Positions 7,922 through 16,493 of a stretch of DNA of 40,316 nt are shown here, in pieces (within the stretch, counting starts at the first letter, position 1; each line of letters opens with the position of its first letter). The translations under genes and the position numbers were made by a program. The stretch is taken from contig CAUJHO010000073.1 in the NCBI GenBank assembly GCA_963205025.1, forward strand, positions 1 through 40,316. Direction: 5' to 3'. The stretch is from Pseudomonadota bacterium (GTDB taxonomy: Bacteria > Pseudomonadota > Alphaproteobacteria > Caulobacterales > Caulobacteraceae). The notes beneath the pieces were generated by a model that saw nothing but the letters and a program-made list of their open reading frames with translations, had not been told where the DNA came from and searched no databases.

Positions 7922-9370
7922 ATGTTCTGGCGCGGCCTGATCGGCTATCTGCCGGCCAATATCGTTCAGGGCGTGGTCGGCGTCCTCACCCTGCTGTTCT
8001 TCACGCGCCTGCTTAGCGCGGAGCAGTTCGGCCAGTACGCCCTCGCCTTTTCGATCATGAGCATCGCTCATGTCGGGGTCTTCACCTGGCTGGAAGCAGC
8101 CATGGCCCGCTTCTGGGCAGCCCAGACGACCGAAGCGGAGATGCGAAGCCACTTCGCCACCCTGTATCGCTATTTTGCGGTCCTGCTGGCCGTCTATGTC
8201 CCGGTCGCGGCCTTGCTGGTGTGGGTCTGGCCGTTGCAGCCGGATCTGAAAGCAGCCGTGGCGATCGGCCTGACGGGCGTGCCGGTCCGCTCAGCCTACA
8301 ATCTCATTCAGGAACGCCGCCGGGCCTCCGGGTCGGTCGCCGCCGCCGCCAGCCTCGACATGGCTGTCACCATCGGTGCCTTTCTCGTGGGCCTGGCCGC
8401 AGTCGCCATGGGGGCCGGAGGCTCGGCCCCGCTGATCGGCCTGGCGCTCGTGCCCTTCATGGCAGCCCTCATCTTTACCCCCGGCGAGCACCGCCGTGGT
8501 CAACGGGGCGTGGTGCGTCGAAGCCGGGCCTGCGACTATGCCCGCTACGGCTATCCGGTGGCCGCATCCCTGATCCTGGCGCTGGTGCTGTCGTCGACAG
8601 ACCGCCTGGTTCTTGCCGCCTTTCTCGATGAGGCCGCCGTGGGGGCCTATCACGCGGGATACAGCCTGGCGAACCGGACACTGGATGTGATCTTCATCTG
8701 GCTCGGAGCCGCCTCCGGGCCGGCCCTCGTCATGGCCCTGGAGCGCGGCGGGGCCAGTGCCCTCAGGACCGCCGCCCGCGAACAGGCCTCGACCTTTCTG
8801 CTGATTGCCCTGCCGGCCGCCGCCGGTCTGGCCCTGGTGGCCCAACCGCTGGCGCAGTTGGTGATCGGCGAGCAACTGCGGGACACGGCGGCAGCCGTAA
8901 CCCCCCTGATCGCTCTGTCGGCCCTGATGGCCGGGCTGACGACCTACTATTTCCATCAGGCCTTCACCCTGTCGCGCCGGACCGGGCTGCTGCTTCAGGC
9001 CATGGCCATTCCTGCAGCGGTCAATCTCCTGCTCAATCTGGTGCTGGTGCCGCGCATGGGCGTGATGGGTGCGGCCCTGGCAACGGCGATCAGCTATGGC
9101 GTCGGGGCCGTCGCGTCCTGGGGCCTGGGACGGGGGGCCATCAGCCTGCCTGTGCCCTGGGACGCCCTGGTCCGGTGCGGCCTGGCGAGCATCATCATGG
9201 CCGTGGCCGTCGCCCAGATGCCGGCGTTGGGCGGCATTCAGGAACTGCTGACCAAGGCTGGCGTCGGGATCGTCGTCTATGCCGTTGCGGCCTGGCTGCT
9301 GAATGCCGCCGATGTGCGGGGCCACGGATCACGGGTTCTCAAGATTTTTCAGGCAAGGTGGGCGGCATGA
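7922..9370 (+). CDS. hfsF: Polysaccharide flippase HfsF (Wzx/MOP superfamily)
   Basis: This 482-residue protein has about 12-14 hydrophobic helices and matches O-antigen or teichoic-acid type flippases. The N-terminal FTRLLSAEQFGQYALAFS segment is characteristic of the family. Later cues include the helix LILALVLSSTDRLVLAAFLDEAAVG and VNLLLNLVLVPRMGVMGAALAT. It would flip the lipid-linked holdfast repeat unit across the inner membrane. The ATG lies four bases after the hfsE stop, and its own stop overlaps the hfsG start as ATGA, so hfsE, hfsF and hfsG look translationally coupled. The name is inferred from position within an otherwise complete hfs locus. Confidence 0.87.
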   Translation: MFWRGLIGYLPANIVQGVVGVLTLLFFTRLLSAEQFGQYALAFSIMSIAHVGVFTWLEAAMARFWAAQTTEAEMRSHFATLYRYFAVLLAVYVPVAALLVWVWPLQPDLKAAVAIGLTGVPVRSAYNLIQERRRASGSVAAAASLDMAVTIGAFLVGLAAVAMGAGGSAPLIGLALVPFMAALIFTPGEHRRGQRGVVRRSRACDYARYGYPVAASLILALVLSSTDRLVLAAFLDEAAVGAYHAGYSLANRTLDVIFIWLGAASGPALVMALERGGASALRTAAREQASTFLLIALPAAAGLALVAQPLAQLVIGEQLRDTAAAVTPLIALSALMAGLTTYYFHQAFTLSRRTGLLLQAMAIPAAVNLLLNLVLVPRMGVMGAALATAISYGVGAVASWGLGRGAISLPVPWDALVRCGLASIIMAVAVAQMPALGGIQELLTKAGVGIVVYAVAAWLLNAADVRGHGSRVLKIFQARWAA

Positions 9371-10317
9371 CAAACTCGGCCCCCACGCCCCGCGCCATCA
9401 CCGATAACGAGACCTGGGCCTCGATCCGCCCGGCTCTGTCGGTGCTCATCCCCTTCTATCGCGACGATCCGAGCGACCTGATCGAGGCGCTGTCCGAGGA
9501 GGCTCCGGCCCTCGCGGGGTCGGTCGAACTCATCGTCCTCGACGACGGGTCCGGCGATGATGAGCTGGCCGAGCGGGTCCGCAACCGCATCCGGGCGTCG
9601 CAGCTTCCCGCCCGCTTCATCCGGCTGAAAAAGAACGAAGGACGTTCTCGCGGACGCAACCGCCTGACCAGTTCGGCCCGCGGCGGCAGCTATCTGTTCC
9701 TGGATTCCGACATGCTGCCCGACAGCGGGTCGTTCCTCAGGACCTGGGCCGACCTGGTCGCACGCCAGGACCCCGCCGTGGCCTTCGGCGGCTTCTCGTT
9801 GCTGCAGGCCCCCCAGGATGCGGCCTTTGCCGTACACCGGGCCATGTCGCAGCGCTCGGAGTGCATTCCCTACCAGCAGCGCGCGCTGCAGCCCGAGAAG
9901 TACGTTTACACCTCCAACCTGCTGGTCCGCCGCGATGTGTTCGTGGCCGAAGCGTTCGATTCGGAGTTCTCGGGCTGGGGCTGGGAGGACGTCGAGTGGG
10001 CCATGCGGGTCGCGCGCCGGTTCCGCGTCATCCATCTGGACAATCCCGCCACGCATCTCGGCCTGGAGAGCGCCGACCGGCTGGCCGGCAAGTACGAACA
10101 GTCGGTCGCCAACTTCGCTCGCGTCGTTGACCGGCACCCCGATTTCGTCAGCCAGTATCCCAGCTATCGCGTCGCCCGACTGCTCAAGAAAGCGCCCGGT
10201 GTGCGCCAGTGGCGACCGTGGTTCAAGCGCGTTGCGTTGAACGAAAACCTGCCGGTGCCGGCCCGCGCCTTTTCGCTCAGACTGTATCGCGCGGCCCTCT
10301 ATGCGGAGGCCGTGTGA
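9367..10317 (+). CDS. hfsG: Family 2 glycosyltransferase HfsG
   Basis: A GT-A fold glycosyltransferase of 316 residues is expected to add a sugar to the lipid-linked holdfast unit on the cytoplasmic face. Visible motifs are LSVLIPFYRDDP near the start, the nucleotide-sugar aspartates in VLDDGSGDDE (D59, D60), the metal-binding DSD at residues 113-115, and the acceptor-side SGWGWEDVEWAMR. The start is the ATG inside the ATGA overlap with hfsF. An open frame continues upstream to 9175 but would lie wholly within hfsF. A 4-nt overlap links it to hfsH. HfsG in Caulobacter is reported to be required for holdfast production, and that role is assumed here. Confidence 0.87.
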   Translation: MTNSAPTPRAITDNETWASIRPALSVLIPFYRDDPSDLIEALSEEAPALAGSVELIVLDDGSGDDELAERVRNRIRASQLPARFIRLKKNEGRSRGRNRLTSSARGGSYLFLDSDMLPDSGSFLRTWADLVARQDPAVAFGGFSLLQAPQDAAFAVHRAMSQRSECIPYQQRALQPEKYVYTSNLLVRRDVFVAEAFDSEFSGWGWEDVEWAMRVARRFRVIHLDNPATHLGLESADRLAGKYEQSVANFARVVDRHPDFVSQYPSYRVARLLKKAPGVRQWRPWFKRVALNENLPVPARAFSLRLYRAALYAEAV

Positions 10318-11072
10318 CGCTCGCCGCACCCTATTCCCCGGATCGTTCGCTCAAGGGCAAGCTGCGCCGGCGCTGGGCGCGGGTGGTGCATCGTCGCCCC
10401 CTTGCATCGGTGTTTGATCGCCCGGTCGTCTCCATCAGCTTTGACGACGCGCCGCTGTCGGCGGCGACGGTCGGGGCCGAGGTCCTCCAGGCGAACGGCG
10501 CGCGCGGAACCTACTATGTCTGTGCCGGTCTGGATGATCAGCCGGGTCATATGGGCGACTATGCCGATCGCCGGGTGTACGCCGACCTGTCCGTGCGCGG
10601 TCACGAGATCGCGTGCCATACCTTCAGCCATCTGGATTGCGGCAAGGCGGCGGCCCGCGACATCCTCGACAGTGTCGACCGCAATGCTGAGGCGCTGGCA
10701 GAGGTCGCCCTGCAGACCACGCATTTCGCCTATCCCTATGGCGACGTCTCGCCCGAGGCCAAGCGCGCGCTTCAGGACCGCTTCGGCTCTCTACGCGCGC
10801 TGCATCCGGGCCTGATCCGGCGCGGCAGCGACCTGAATCAGCTGCCGGCCGTGGGGATCGAGGGGCGTGACGGTGAGGCCCATGCCGAACGCTGGATCGA
10901 CCGCGCCCTGGACCAGTCGGCCTGGCTGATCCTCTACACCCACGATGTGCGCGAACAGCCGTCGGACTGGGGATGTACGCCCGAAGCCCTGGACCGCCTG
11001 ATCCGCCGAGCCACCGCAGGCGGGGCCGAGATCCTGCCGGTCGGAACCGTCCTGCGCGGGCGGACGCACTAG
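10314..11072 (+). CDS. hfsH: Polysaccharide deacetylase HfsH (NodB/CE4 family)
   Basis: HfsH removes acetyl groups from N-acetylated sugars of the holdfast, which affects adhesion and anchoring. The 252-residue protein carries NodB motifs: SFDDAP (D44, D45), the metal-binding CHTFSH with H102 and H106, FAYPYG, and the late LILYTHDV. It has no signal peptide, so it probably acts in the cytoplasm. The start is a GTG that overlaps the hfsG stop (GTGA), with GGAGG at 10305-10309 giving a good spacing. The extra glycosyltransferase follows after two bases. Confidence 0.88.
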   Translation: MTLAAPYSPDRSLKGKLRRRWARVVHRRPLASVFDRPVVSISFDDAPLSAATVGAEVLQANGARGTYYVCAGLDDQPGHMGDYADRRVYADLSVRGHEIACHTFSHLDCGKAAARDILDSVDRNAEALAEVALQTTHFAYPYGDVSPEAKRALQDRFGSLRALHPGLIRRGSDLNQLPAVGIEGRDGEAHAERWIDRALDQSAWLILYTHDVREQPSDWGCTPEALDRLIRRATAGGAEILPVGTVLRGRTH

Positions 11073-11074
11073 AC

Positions 11075-12013
11075 ATGACCCGCGTGGCCGTCCTCATCCC
11101 GACGCTTCGCCGCCCGGCCCAGTTGGAAGCGGCTATTCGCTCGGTCATGGCCCAGACCGGCCCGCTCGGCCAGCCCGACGAGATGGTCGTTTCCGACAAC
11201 GACCCGGACGGGTCGGCCCGCGCGACGGTCGAGGCGATACGCTGCCAAGCGCCCTTCCCGATCAAATACGTCCATGTTCCGACCCCGGGCATCTCGACGG
11301 CTCGCAATGCCGCCCTGGCGACGACCGAAGCCGAACTGATCGCCTTTCTGGATGACGACGAGATCGCATCGCCCGGATGGCTGTCGGCTCTGAGACATAG
11401 CCAGGCCCAACTGGGTGCCGAGGTCGTGTTCGGACCGATCCAGGGGCGCGCACCGGGTGCCGCCGAAGCCGATCGGGCCTATCTCGAGAGGTTCTTCGGG
11501 CGCGCCGGGCCCCAGACAGATACCCTGATCCCCGCACCGTTCGGCTGTGGCAACTCCCTCTTTGTTCGGGCCCGGACTCTGGTGGGTCCGACGCCCTTCG
11601 ACCTGTCGGCCGATCAGTCTGGCGGCGAAGACGACGCCCTGTTTCAGGTCCTGCGGCAACAGGGCGTGCGCTGGGGCTGGTCAGCCGGGGCCTGGGTCGA
11701 AGAGGCGGCACCACCGCATCGGGCGCGGCTGTCGTACGCCATGGCTCGGGCCTTCGCCTTCGGCCAGGGGCCGGCCCAGACCGCCGCCAGGGAAGGCAAC
11801 TGGCTGGGCGTGGGGCGCTGGATGGTCATCGGGGCCGGACAGTTCGTGGTGTTCGGTGCCACGGCGGCGGTTCAATGGTTGATCGGCGGGGCTCACAAAG
11901 CCGACTGGACGGATCGCGCGGTTCGCGGCCTGGGCAAGATGTTCTGGATGAAGCCGTTCGAGCCGCAGTTCTATGGCCTGGCCGAACTGAAGCGGACCCA
12001 GCGTTCGGGCTGA
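11075..12013 (+). CDS. Additional family 2 glycosyltransferase of the holdfast locus (HfsL-like candidate)
   Basis: The 312-residue protein opens with VAVLIPTLRRPAQLEAAIRSV, has PGISTARNAAL, and carries the DxD-type AFLDDDE motif at residues 93-95, so it is a GT-A family 2 glycosyltransferase. A GGEDDALF segment provides the likely acceptor-side acids. The C-terminal third has hydrophobic stretches (about 245-275) that may anchor it to the membrane. It begins two bases after the hfsH stop and ends in a 43-base convergent overlap with hfsC. Caulobacter uses further transferases, named HfsJ and HfsL, for its holdfast tetrasaccharide. This one may be the HfsL counterpart, but only a sequence comparison could decide that. 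Confidence 0.82.
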   Translation: MTRVAVLIPTLRRPAQLEAAIRSVMAQTGPLGQPDEMVVSDNDPDGSARATVEAIRCQAPFPIKYVHVPTPGISTARNAALATTEAELIAFLDDDEIASPGWLSALRHSQAQLGAEVVFGPIQGRAPGAAEADRAYLERFFGRAGPQTDTLIPAPFGCGNSLFVRARTLVGPTPFDLSADQSGGEDDALFQVLRQQGVRWGWSAGAWVEEAAPPHRARLSYAMARAFAFGQGPAQTAAREGNWLGVGRWMVIGAGQFVVFGATAAVQWLIGGAHKADWTDRAVRGLGKMFWMKPFEPQFYGLAELKRTQRSG

Positions 12014-13272
12014 ATTTCGCCCAGGGCCAGCTTGGTGGCGATCGCCACGAACAGCACCCAGCGCATGTCGTTCCAGGTCAGGGTGATGCTCTCGGTCAGC
12101 ATGCCCATCGTATAGGCGGCCATGAACGGCAGGGCGACCCAGGCCCCCTCGCCGCCGGCGAAGGTGATCCACATCGTGCGGCACCAGGTCTCGATGAACC
12201 AGAAGCCGAACAGGATGACGCCGACCAGGCCGATGTTCAGCCAGATCTCCATCCAGCCATTATGGGCGTGGCTCGCCCGGAATCCCGCGTAGTGGGTGAT
12301 CCAGGCCAGCGGCGCAAAGGTATCCGTATCGTCCCAGATCGCCCCATAGCCATAACCGGCCCATTCATGGCCGACCATGACGCGATTTATGCCGTCCCAG
12401 ATCTCGGTGCGTCCCGTCAGGCTGGCGTCCTTCCCCAGCAAGCCAAAGACCGCATCGGCTGCAAACAGCCAGATGCAGGCGATCAGCATCACCCCGACAA
12501 CGCCGATCCAGGCCGAAGCCACGCCTGCCGCAGGTCCCTTTCGGACCAGCCAGACAAAGCCGACGCAGCCGACCATCAGGATGAGAACGACCAGCGACGT
12601 CTTGGATGTCGACAAGGCCAGAAGCAGCACACAAAGTCCGGCGAACCCTGACCACAACTTGCGCCGCCTGGGCACCAGCACGGCCGCCGCCAGACAGAAG
12701 CCGAAGCCGACGGCCATGTTGCCGCCGAGGTTGTTCTTCTCCAGCCAGAGGCCGCGCCAGGCCCCCGGGAAGGTCGACGACATCAGCCCCCAGTCCGGCT
12801 TGATCAGCGCAATCAGAATGGAGAGGGCCGCCAGGATGGCGAAGGCGGTGGCGACCACCTCCGTCATGGTCGGCCAGCGAAAGCGGGCCGCCAGCGCCAC
12901 CCCGCCCAGACAGGTGAAGCTCAGCGCCACCAGGCGGCGCACCGTCGCCGCCGGCTCGACCGACCAGAACCACGACGCCGCCACCAGCATCAGAAGCAGG
13001 ATCAGCAGGGGCGACTTCAGATAGCCCAGGAGCGTGCGCGGCACGGCTCCGGCGACCAGGAACAATCCGGCCGCATAGGCCGGGAAATAGATCAGCCGGA
13101 TCAGTGGCCCCTCGGTCGTGGAGGACCCATAGCCCATGACCGGGCCGAGCCAGCCCTGGGAATAGATCAGGATCATCAGCACGCCGCTGACGAAGGCCAT
13201 GACATCCAGGGCGGTTGGACGCGCCTCGGCCTGGGCGCGAACGTCCGCCACCGACCACAGCCGGGCGGTCAC
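11971..13272 (-). CDS. hfsC: O-antigen polymerase/ligase-type protein HfsC (Wzy-like)
   Basis: This 433-residue integral membrane protein has about ten or more hydrophobic helices. It carries a large periplasmic loop with the GYGYGAIWDDTD and HNGWMEIWLNIGLVG segments typical of the Wzy_C/O-antigen ligase family. The histidine in SHAHNGWME is the usual conserved residue. It would polymerise flipped holdfast repeat units in the periplasm. The start is a GTG in a 4-nt overlap with the hfsB stop, so hfsA, hfsB and hfsC form a tight minus-strand operon. Its 3' end overlaps the convergent glycosyltransferase by 43 bases. Confidence 0.86.
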   Translation of the reverse strand: MTARLWSVADVRAQAEARPTALDVMAFVSGVLMILIYSQGWLGPVMGYGSSTTEGPLIRLIYFPAYAAGLFLVAGAVPRTLLGYLKSPLLILLLMLVAASWFWSVEPAATVRRLVALSFTCLGGVALAARFRWPTMTEVVATAFAILAALSILIALIKPDWGLMSSTFPGAWRGLWLEKNNLGGNMAVGFGFCLAAAVLVPRRRKLWSGFAGLCVLLLALSTSKTSLVVLILMVGCVGFVWLVRKGPAAGVASAWIGVVGVMLIACIWLFAADAVFGLLGKDASLTGRTEIWDGINRVMVGHEWAGYGYGAIWDDTDTFAPLAWITHYAGFRASHAHNGWMEIWLNIGLVGVILFGFWFIETWCRTMWITFAGGEGAWVALPFMAAYTMGMLTESITLTWNDMRWVLFVAIATKLALGEIQPERWVRFSSARP

Positions 13273-13970
13273 CCCATCACCCGCCTGAGGAAGGAAGGCG
13301 GCTCGACCTCAGCCCTGTTGAAGACGAGCCCGGCGCAGCGGGCCCCGGCGCTCTCGAGTTCGTCGCGCAATCCCGCCCCCATGGAGGCGTCCGCAGCCCC
13401 TGCCGCGACAACCAGCACCACGGCATCGGCGAACGGGGCCAGGACCAGGCCGAAGTCCGAGCGATCGGCGGCGGCCGTATCGATGATCACCGTCTCGGCA
13501 TGACGCCGCATGGCATCCCAATAGGCCCCACGCGGCAGGGCCACGGCGCGCTGGCCGGCCCGAAGGACATCGGCGCGAAAGTGCGTGATCCAGAGCCGGC
13601 GTCCCAGGCACGGACGCGCCAACAACAGGCGCGCGTCGGCGATCGGCCGGCCGTCTCGCCCCCTGAGCCCGGGCTGGACCGTGAAGAAGGCGGACCCGTT
13701 TGGAGACGCATTGGCCCAGCGGCCAAGGCTACCGAACCGTTCGGCATCCTGGGCGATCAGACCCAGTTGGGTCTGATTGTTGAGGTCGGCATCGACCAGC
13801 CAGACGGGCTTGCGTGCCCGCACCGCGGCCAGGCGCGCGAATTCACGGGCGACCGTAGAGGTCCCCTCTCCCGACGTCGCGGAAATGAACTGGATGACGC
13901 GGCCACGATCGGGGCGACCGGGGCCGAGCGACGCCCAGAGGGCCGCCATCTCGTGTGTCAGGTCCACCAT
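13269..13970 (-). CDS. hfsB: Chain-length control protein HfsB (CpsD/CapB-like ATPase with altered Walker A)
   Basis: The 233-residue protein resembles the cytoplasmic tyrosine-autokinase half of polysaccharide copolymerases (CpsD, CapB, the Wzc C-terminus). It has the P-loop segment FISATSGEGTSTVA at about residues 28-41 and the Walker A' strand WLVDADLN at about 57-64. A Walker B-like region (TVIIDTAAA) follows. The P-loop reads GEGTST where relatives read GEGKST, so the phosphate-binding lysine is threonine (residue 37). The C-terminus (FLRRVMG) has no tyrosine cluster. Kinase activity is therefore doubtful, and the protein may act as a structural partner of HfsA. It lies 54 bases after hfsA. 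Confidence 0.85.
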   Translation of the reverse strand: MVDLTHEMAALWASLGPGRPDRGRVIQFISATSGEGTSTVAREFARLAAVRARKPVWLVDADLNNQTQLGLIAQDAERFGSLGRWANASPNGSAFFTVQPGLRGRDGRPIADARLLLARPCLGRRLWITHFRADVLRAGQRAVALPRGAYWDAMRRHAETVIIDTAAADRSDFGLVLAPFADAVVLVVAAGAADASMGAGLRDELESAGARCAGLVFNRAEVEPPSFLRRVMG

Positions 13971-14024
13971 GGTCGAATCACATTCCGCGCACTTTCCACG
14001 GGAAAGGCTAGCACAATCGCCACC

Positions 14025-15524
14025 TTAGCGACTCTTGGAAGGCGTCACCGCCAGAACCGGCAGATGAAGCGTGCGCGACGCCGAGCCGGCCGTCTCGAAA
14101 CGCCGCCCCAGAAACACCCGCATCAGCCCGACACAGAGCGCCGTAAAGGCGGCGAACAGGAAGGCGAGCACCAGGACCGGCTTGCGAAGGCTGGTGGCGC
14201 GATCCGGGGGATTGGCCGCAGCGATGACGCGAACATTGTCGGCCCCGCCACGCGCCAGGTCGGCTGAGGCGCTGGACTGGACCTGGCGGGCGGTGAAATC
14301 GCGATAGGCAGTCGACAGGACTTCGCGCTCGGCGGAAAGCGCGCCGTTGCGGCTTTCCAGGGCAACCAGCTGCGACTGACGTTGCTCCAGGGTGGCGACC
14401 TGGCTGGCCAGCACGCCGCGACGGGCCGCCAGGGAATCGCGTTCCGCCTGAGCTCGGACGCGGTCCATCTCCAAATCCTGCCAGACAGGATTGGGTCCCA
14501 GCCGTTGATCGCGGACGCCGCCGGCCTGACCGCTGCGGGCCAGGGCTTCGAGCTGGGTGATCTGGGCGTCGATGTCGCGCACGGGCGGGGCATCGGGCTG
14601 ATAGCGGCCCAGCAGTTCCTCGCGGTCGGCTCTCAGCTCAACGATCTGGCTCTGGACCGACAGATTCAGATCTTCCTGAAGCGTGATCTGGGGCGGGATC
14701 CCGGCCATCTCGGCGCGCAGGGCGGCCAGGCGACCATCGGCCTGACGCAGTTGGGCCTCGACCGAGAGCAGCTCATTGTAGGTCGTCTGATAGCTGCCGC
14801 CGACCGCCTCGCGCTCGATAGCAAAATCGCCGATGTCATTCTCGTCGAGGAACTGCTCATAGGCACGATCGGTATCATCCTGCTGGCGTTCGATGGCGTC
14901 GCGCTGCTCGGCCAGCAGCGGCGTCGTGGTGTCCCGGAAGACCTCCAGTCGATAGACCTGATAGGTCGCGACAATCTGGTTGAGGATACGGGCGGCCTCG
15001 GCGCTGTCATGGCCCTTGTAGGCCAACTGGATGACGCCGGTGTCAGGCGCGGTTCCCACTTCCAGGCTGCGGCCCAGTGCAATGACAGCAGCGGTACGGC
15101 GCTCTTCCGGCGTGCCGTGGGCGCTCGCGCCGAGGACGGCTTCGGGCCCCACCTCCTCGACCACGCGCTGGTGCAGCCCCGCGCTGGTCAGAATCGCCGC
15201 CTCGGACTGAACGACGTCCGTCACCTCGGGAATGGCCCCTCGGGCCGCATCCCCGGCACGCGGCTCATAGACATACTCCTGGCTCAGTTGAACCAACAGA
15301 CTCGAATAGGCGGTATAGGTCTTGGGTAGCGCCAGGGCGGCCACGGCTCCGAGCGCGAACAACACCACAAAAACAAGCAGGACCAGCAGGCGCTCGCGCC
15401 AAAGCAGCGTGACCAGATCGTCCCAGCCATGGCGCGGCCGCGACGACCAGGTCAGGCGCGACCGGCCTGCGCCATATCCACCTGTCTGTCCTTGCATAGG
15501 CATGGAAAGCGCGACTCGCCTCAT
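14025..15524 (-). CDS. hfsA: Polysaccharide chain-length determinant HfsA (Wzz/PCP family)
   Basis: This roughly 499-residue inner-membrane polysaccharide copolymerase has a first membrane helix at about residues 47-70 (LLVLLVFVVLFALGAVAALAL). A long periplasmic coiled-coil region with many Gln/Arg/Glu heptads (about 180-400) follows, and a second helix lies near the end (PVLVLAFLFAAFTALCVGLM). The pre-helix VIAAANPPDRATSLRKPVLV matches the conserved proline-rich motif of GumC/Wzc-like proteins. It probably bridges HfsB in the cytoplasm and HfsD in the outer membrane. The ATG at 15524 is chosen. A TTG at 15533 and internal ATGs near 15500 are alternatives. It diverges from hfsD over a region with a CtrA-like motif. 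Confidence 0.86.
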   Translation of the reverse strand: MRRVALSMPMQGQTGGYGAGRSRLTWSSRPRHGWDDLVTLLWRERLLVLLVFVVLFALGAVAALALPKTYTAYSSLLVQLSQEYVYEPRAGDAARGAIPEVTDVVQSEAAILTSAGLHQRVVEEVGPEAVLGASAHGTPEERRTAAVIALGRSLEVGTAPDTGVIQLAYKGHDSAEAARILNQIVATYQVYRLEVFRDTTTPLLAEQRDAIERQQDDTDRAYEQFLDENDIGDFAIEREAVGGSYQTTYNELLSVEAQLRQADGRLAALRAEMAGIPPQITLQEDLNLSVQSQIVELRADREELLGRYQPDAPPVRDIDAQITQLEALARSGQAGGVRDQRLGPNPVWQDLEMDRVRAQAERDSLAARRGVLASQVATLEQRQSQLVALESRNGALSAEREVLSTAYRDFTARQVQSSASADLARGGADNVRVIAAANPPDRATSLRKPVLVLAFLFAAFTALCVGLMRVFLGRRFETAGSASRTLHLPVLAVTPSKSR

Positions 15525-15556
15525 GGTTAACAACTGCCACCTTTGAGGGGCGTGCG

Positions 15557-15571
15557 TTAACTGCTGGTTAC
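15557..15571 (+). promoter_or_regulatory. CtrA-like site between hfsA and hfsD
   Basis: TTAA-CTGCTGG-TTAC matches the CtrA consensus TTAA-N7-TTAA with one mismatch. It sits 33 bases upstream of the hfsA start and 50 bases before the hfsD start, so one bound dimer could influence both divergent genes. A further lone TTAAC half-site lies at 15527-15531. Cell-cycle control of holdfast genes by CtrA is plausible in Caulobacterales, but this site is only a pattern match. Confidence 0.5.
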
Positions 15572-15620
15572 GTTTTGGCGGTAAGGCTCGACCCTGTTCA
15601 GCAAAGAGTCGTCAAAAACC

Positions 15621-16370
15621 ATGACGCCCAGCCGCCGCACCCTTCTGACCCTGATCGCAGGCTCGTCCCTGACGGCTGCCTGTGGCGGGGCCGGACTGTC
15701 CCGATATCCCGTTGCCGGTTACGGCCGCGCCGGCGGTAGCAGCCCGGGCGGATCGACCGGCTTTGCCGACATCGGCTTTTCCGACTGGAGCGACGAAGAG
15801 CCGGAGTACCTCCTTTATCCCGGCGACCAGATCGACGTCCGCACGCCGAGCGCTCCAGAACTGAACCAGCAGCTGACCGTGGGGCCGGACGGTCGCATCT
15901 CCATGCCTCTGATCGGCCAGATCATGGCGGCGGACCGGACCCTGTTCGAGGTCGAATCGGCTCTGGTGACGGCCTATACGCCGATCCTGCGGCGACCGGA
16001 GGTCGAGGTTGTCCTGCGTCAGGCCGGGCCGCTCAAGGTCTGGGTTGATGGCGAGGTTCGCACCCCGGGCGTTTACGACATGCCCGGCGACATCGACGCC
16101 TATCAGGCCGTCATCATGGCCGGGGGATTCCTGGCGTCGGGTCGGCGTGACGAGGTCGGCCTGATTCGGCGCGGCCCGGGCGGACGGCGGATGATGCGCT
16201 CCATCGACCTGTCGCGCGGCGACATGGAACACATCGCCCTGCGCCGCATGGACATCGTCTATGTGCCGCGCACCACCCTGGCAGAGGTCGCGGTCTTCTT
16301 CGGCCAGATCCGTGAGGCCCTGCCGATCGGCTTCACCTATGCCATCAACGGCCAGTATCAGCAGTTCTGA
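15621..16370 (+). CDS. hfsD: Holdfast polysaccharide export lipoprotein HfsD (Wza/OPX family)
   Basis: HfsD is predicted to form the outer-membrane export channel for holdfast polysaccharide. The 249-residue precursor starts with MTPSRRTLLTLIAGSSLTAA and a lipobox cysteine at residue 21. After a Gly/Ser-rich linker comes the polysaccharide-export domain (YLLYPGDQIDVR, LTVGPDGRISMPLIGQI) and then a SLBB-like repeat (VWVDGEVRTPGVYDMPG, MAGGFLASGRRDEV). It is short for the OPX family and ends after the first SLBB-like domain plus a brief tail. It is divergent from hfsA and 123 bases upstream of dnaB on the same strand. Confidence 0.9.
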   Translation: MTPSRRTLLTLIAGSSLTAACGGAGLSRYPVAGYGRAGGSSPGGSTGFADIGFSDWSDEEPEYLLYPGDQIDVRTPSAPELNQQLTVGPDGRISMPLIGQIMAADRTLFEVESALVTAYTPILRRPEVEVVLRQAGPLKVWVDGEVRTPGVYDMPGDIDAYQAVIMAGGFLASGRRDEVGLIRRGPGGRRMMRSIDLSRGDMEHIALRRMDIVYVPRTTLAEVAVFFGQIREALPIGFTYAINGQYQQF

Positions 16371-16493
16371 TCCGACCGCCTGATCCGTCATCGGAAATTG
16401 TCGGCATCCACAGGTCGGGCGAATTCACCCCCAGCGGATCGGCACGACCGCCCTTGGCGTGGCCATGGGCGATAGGCCAAAGGGTTAACGCCC

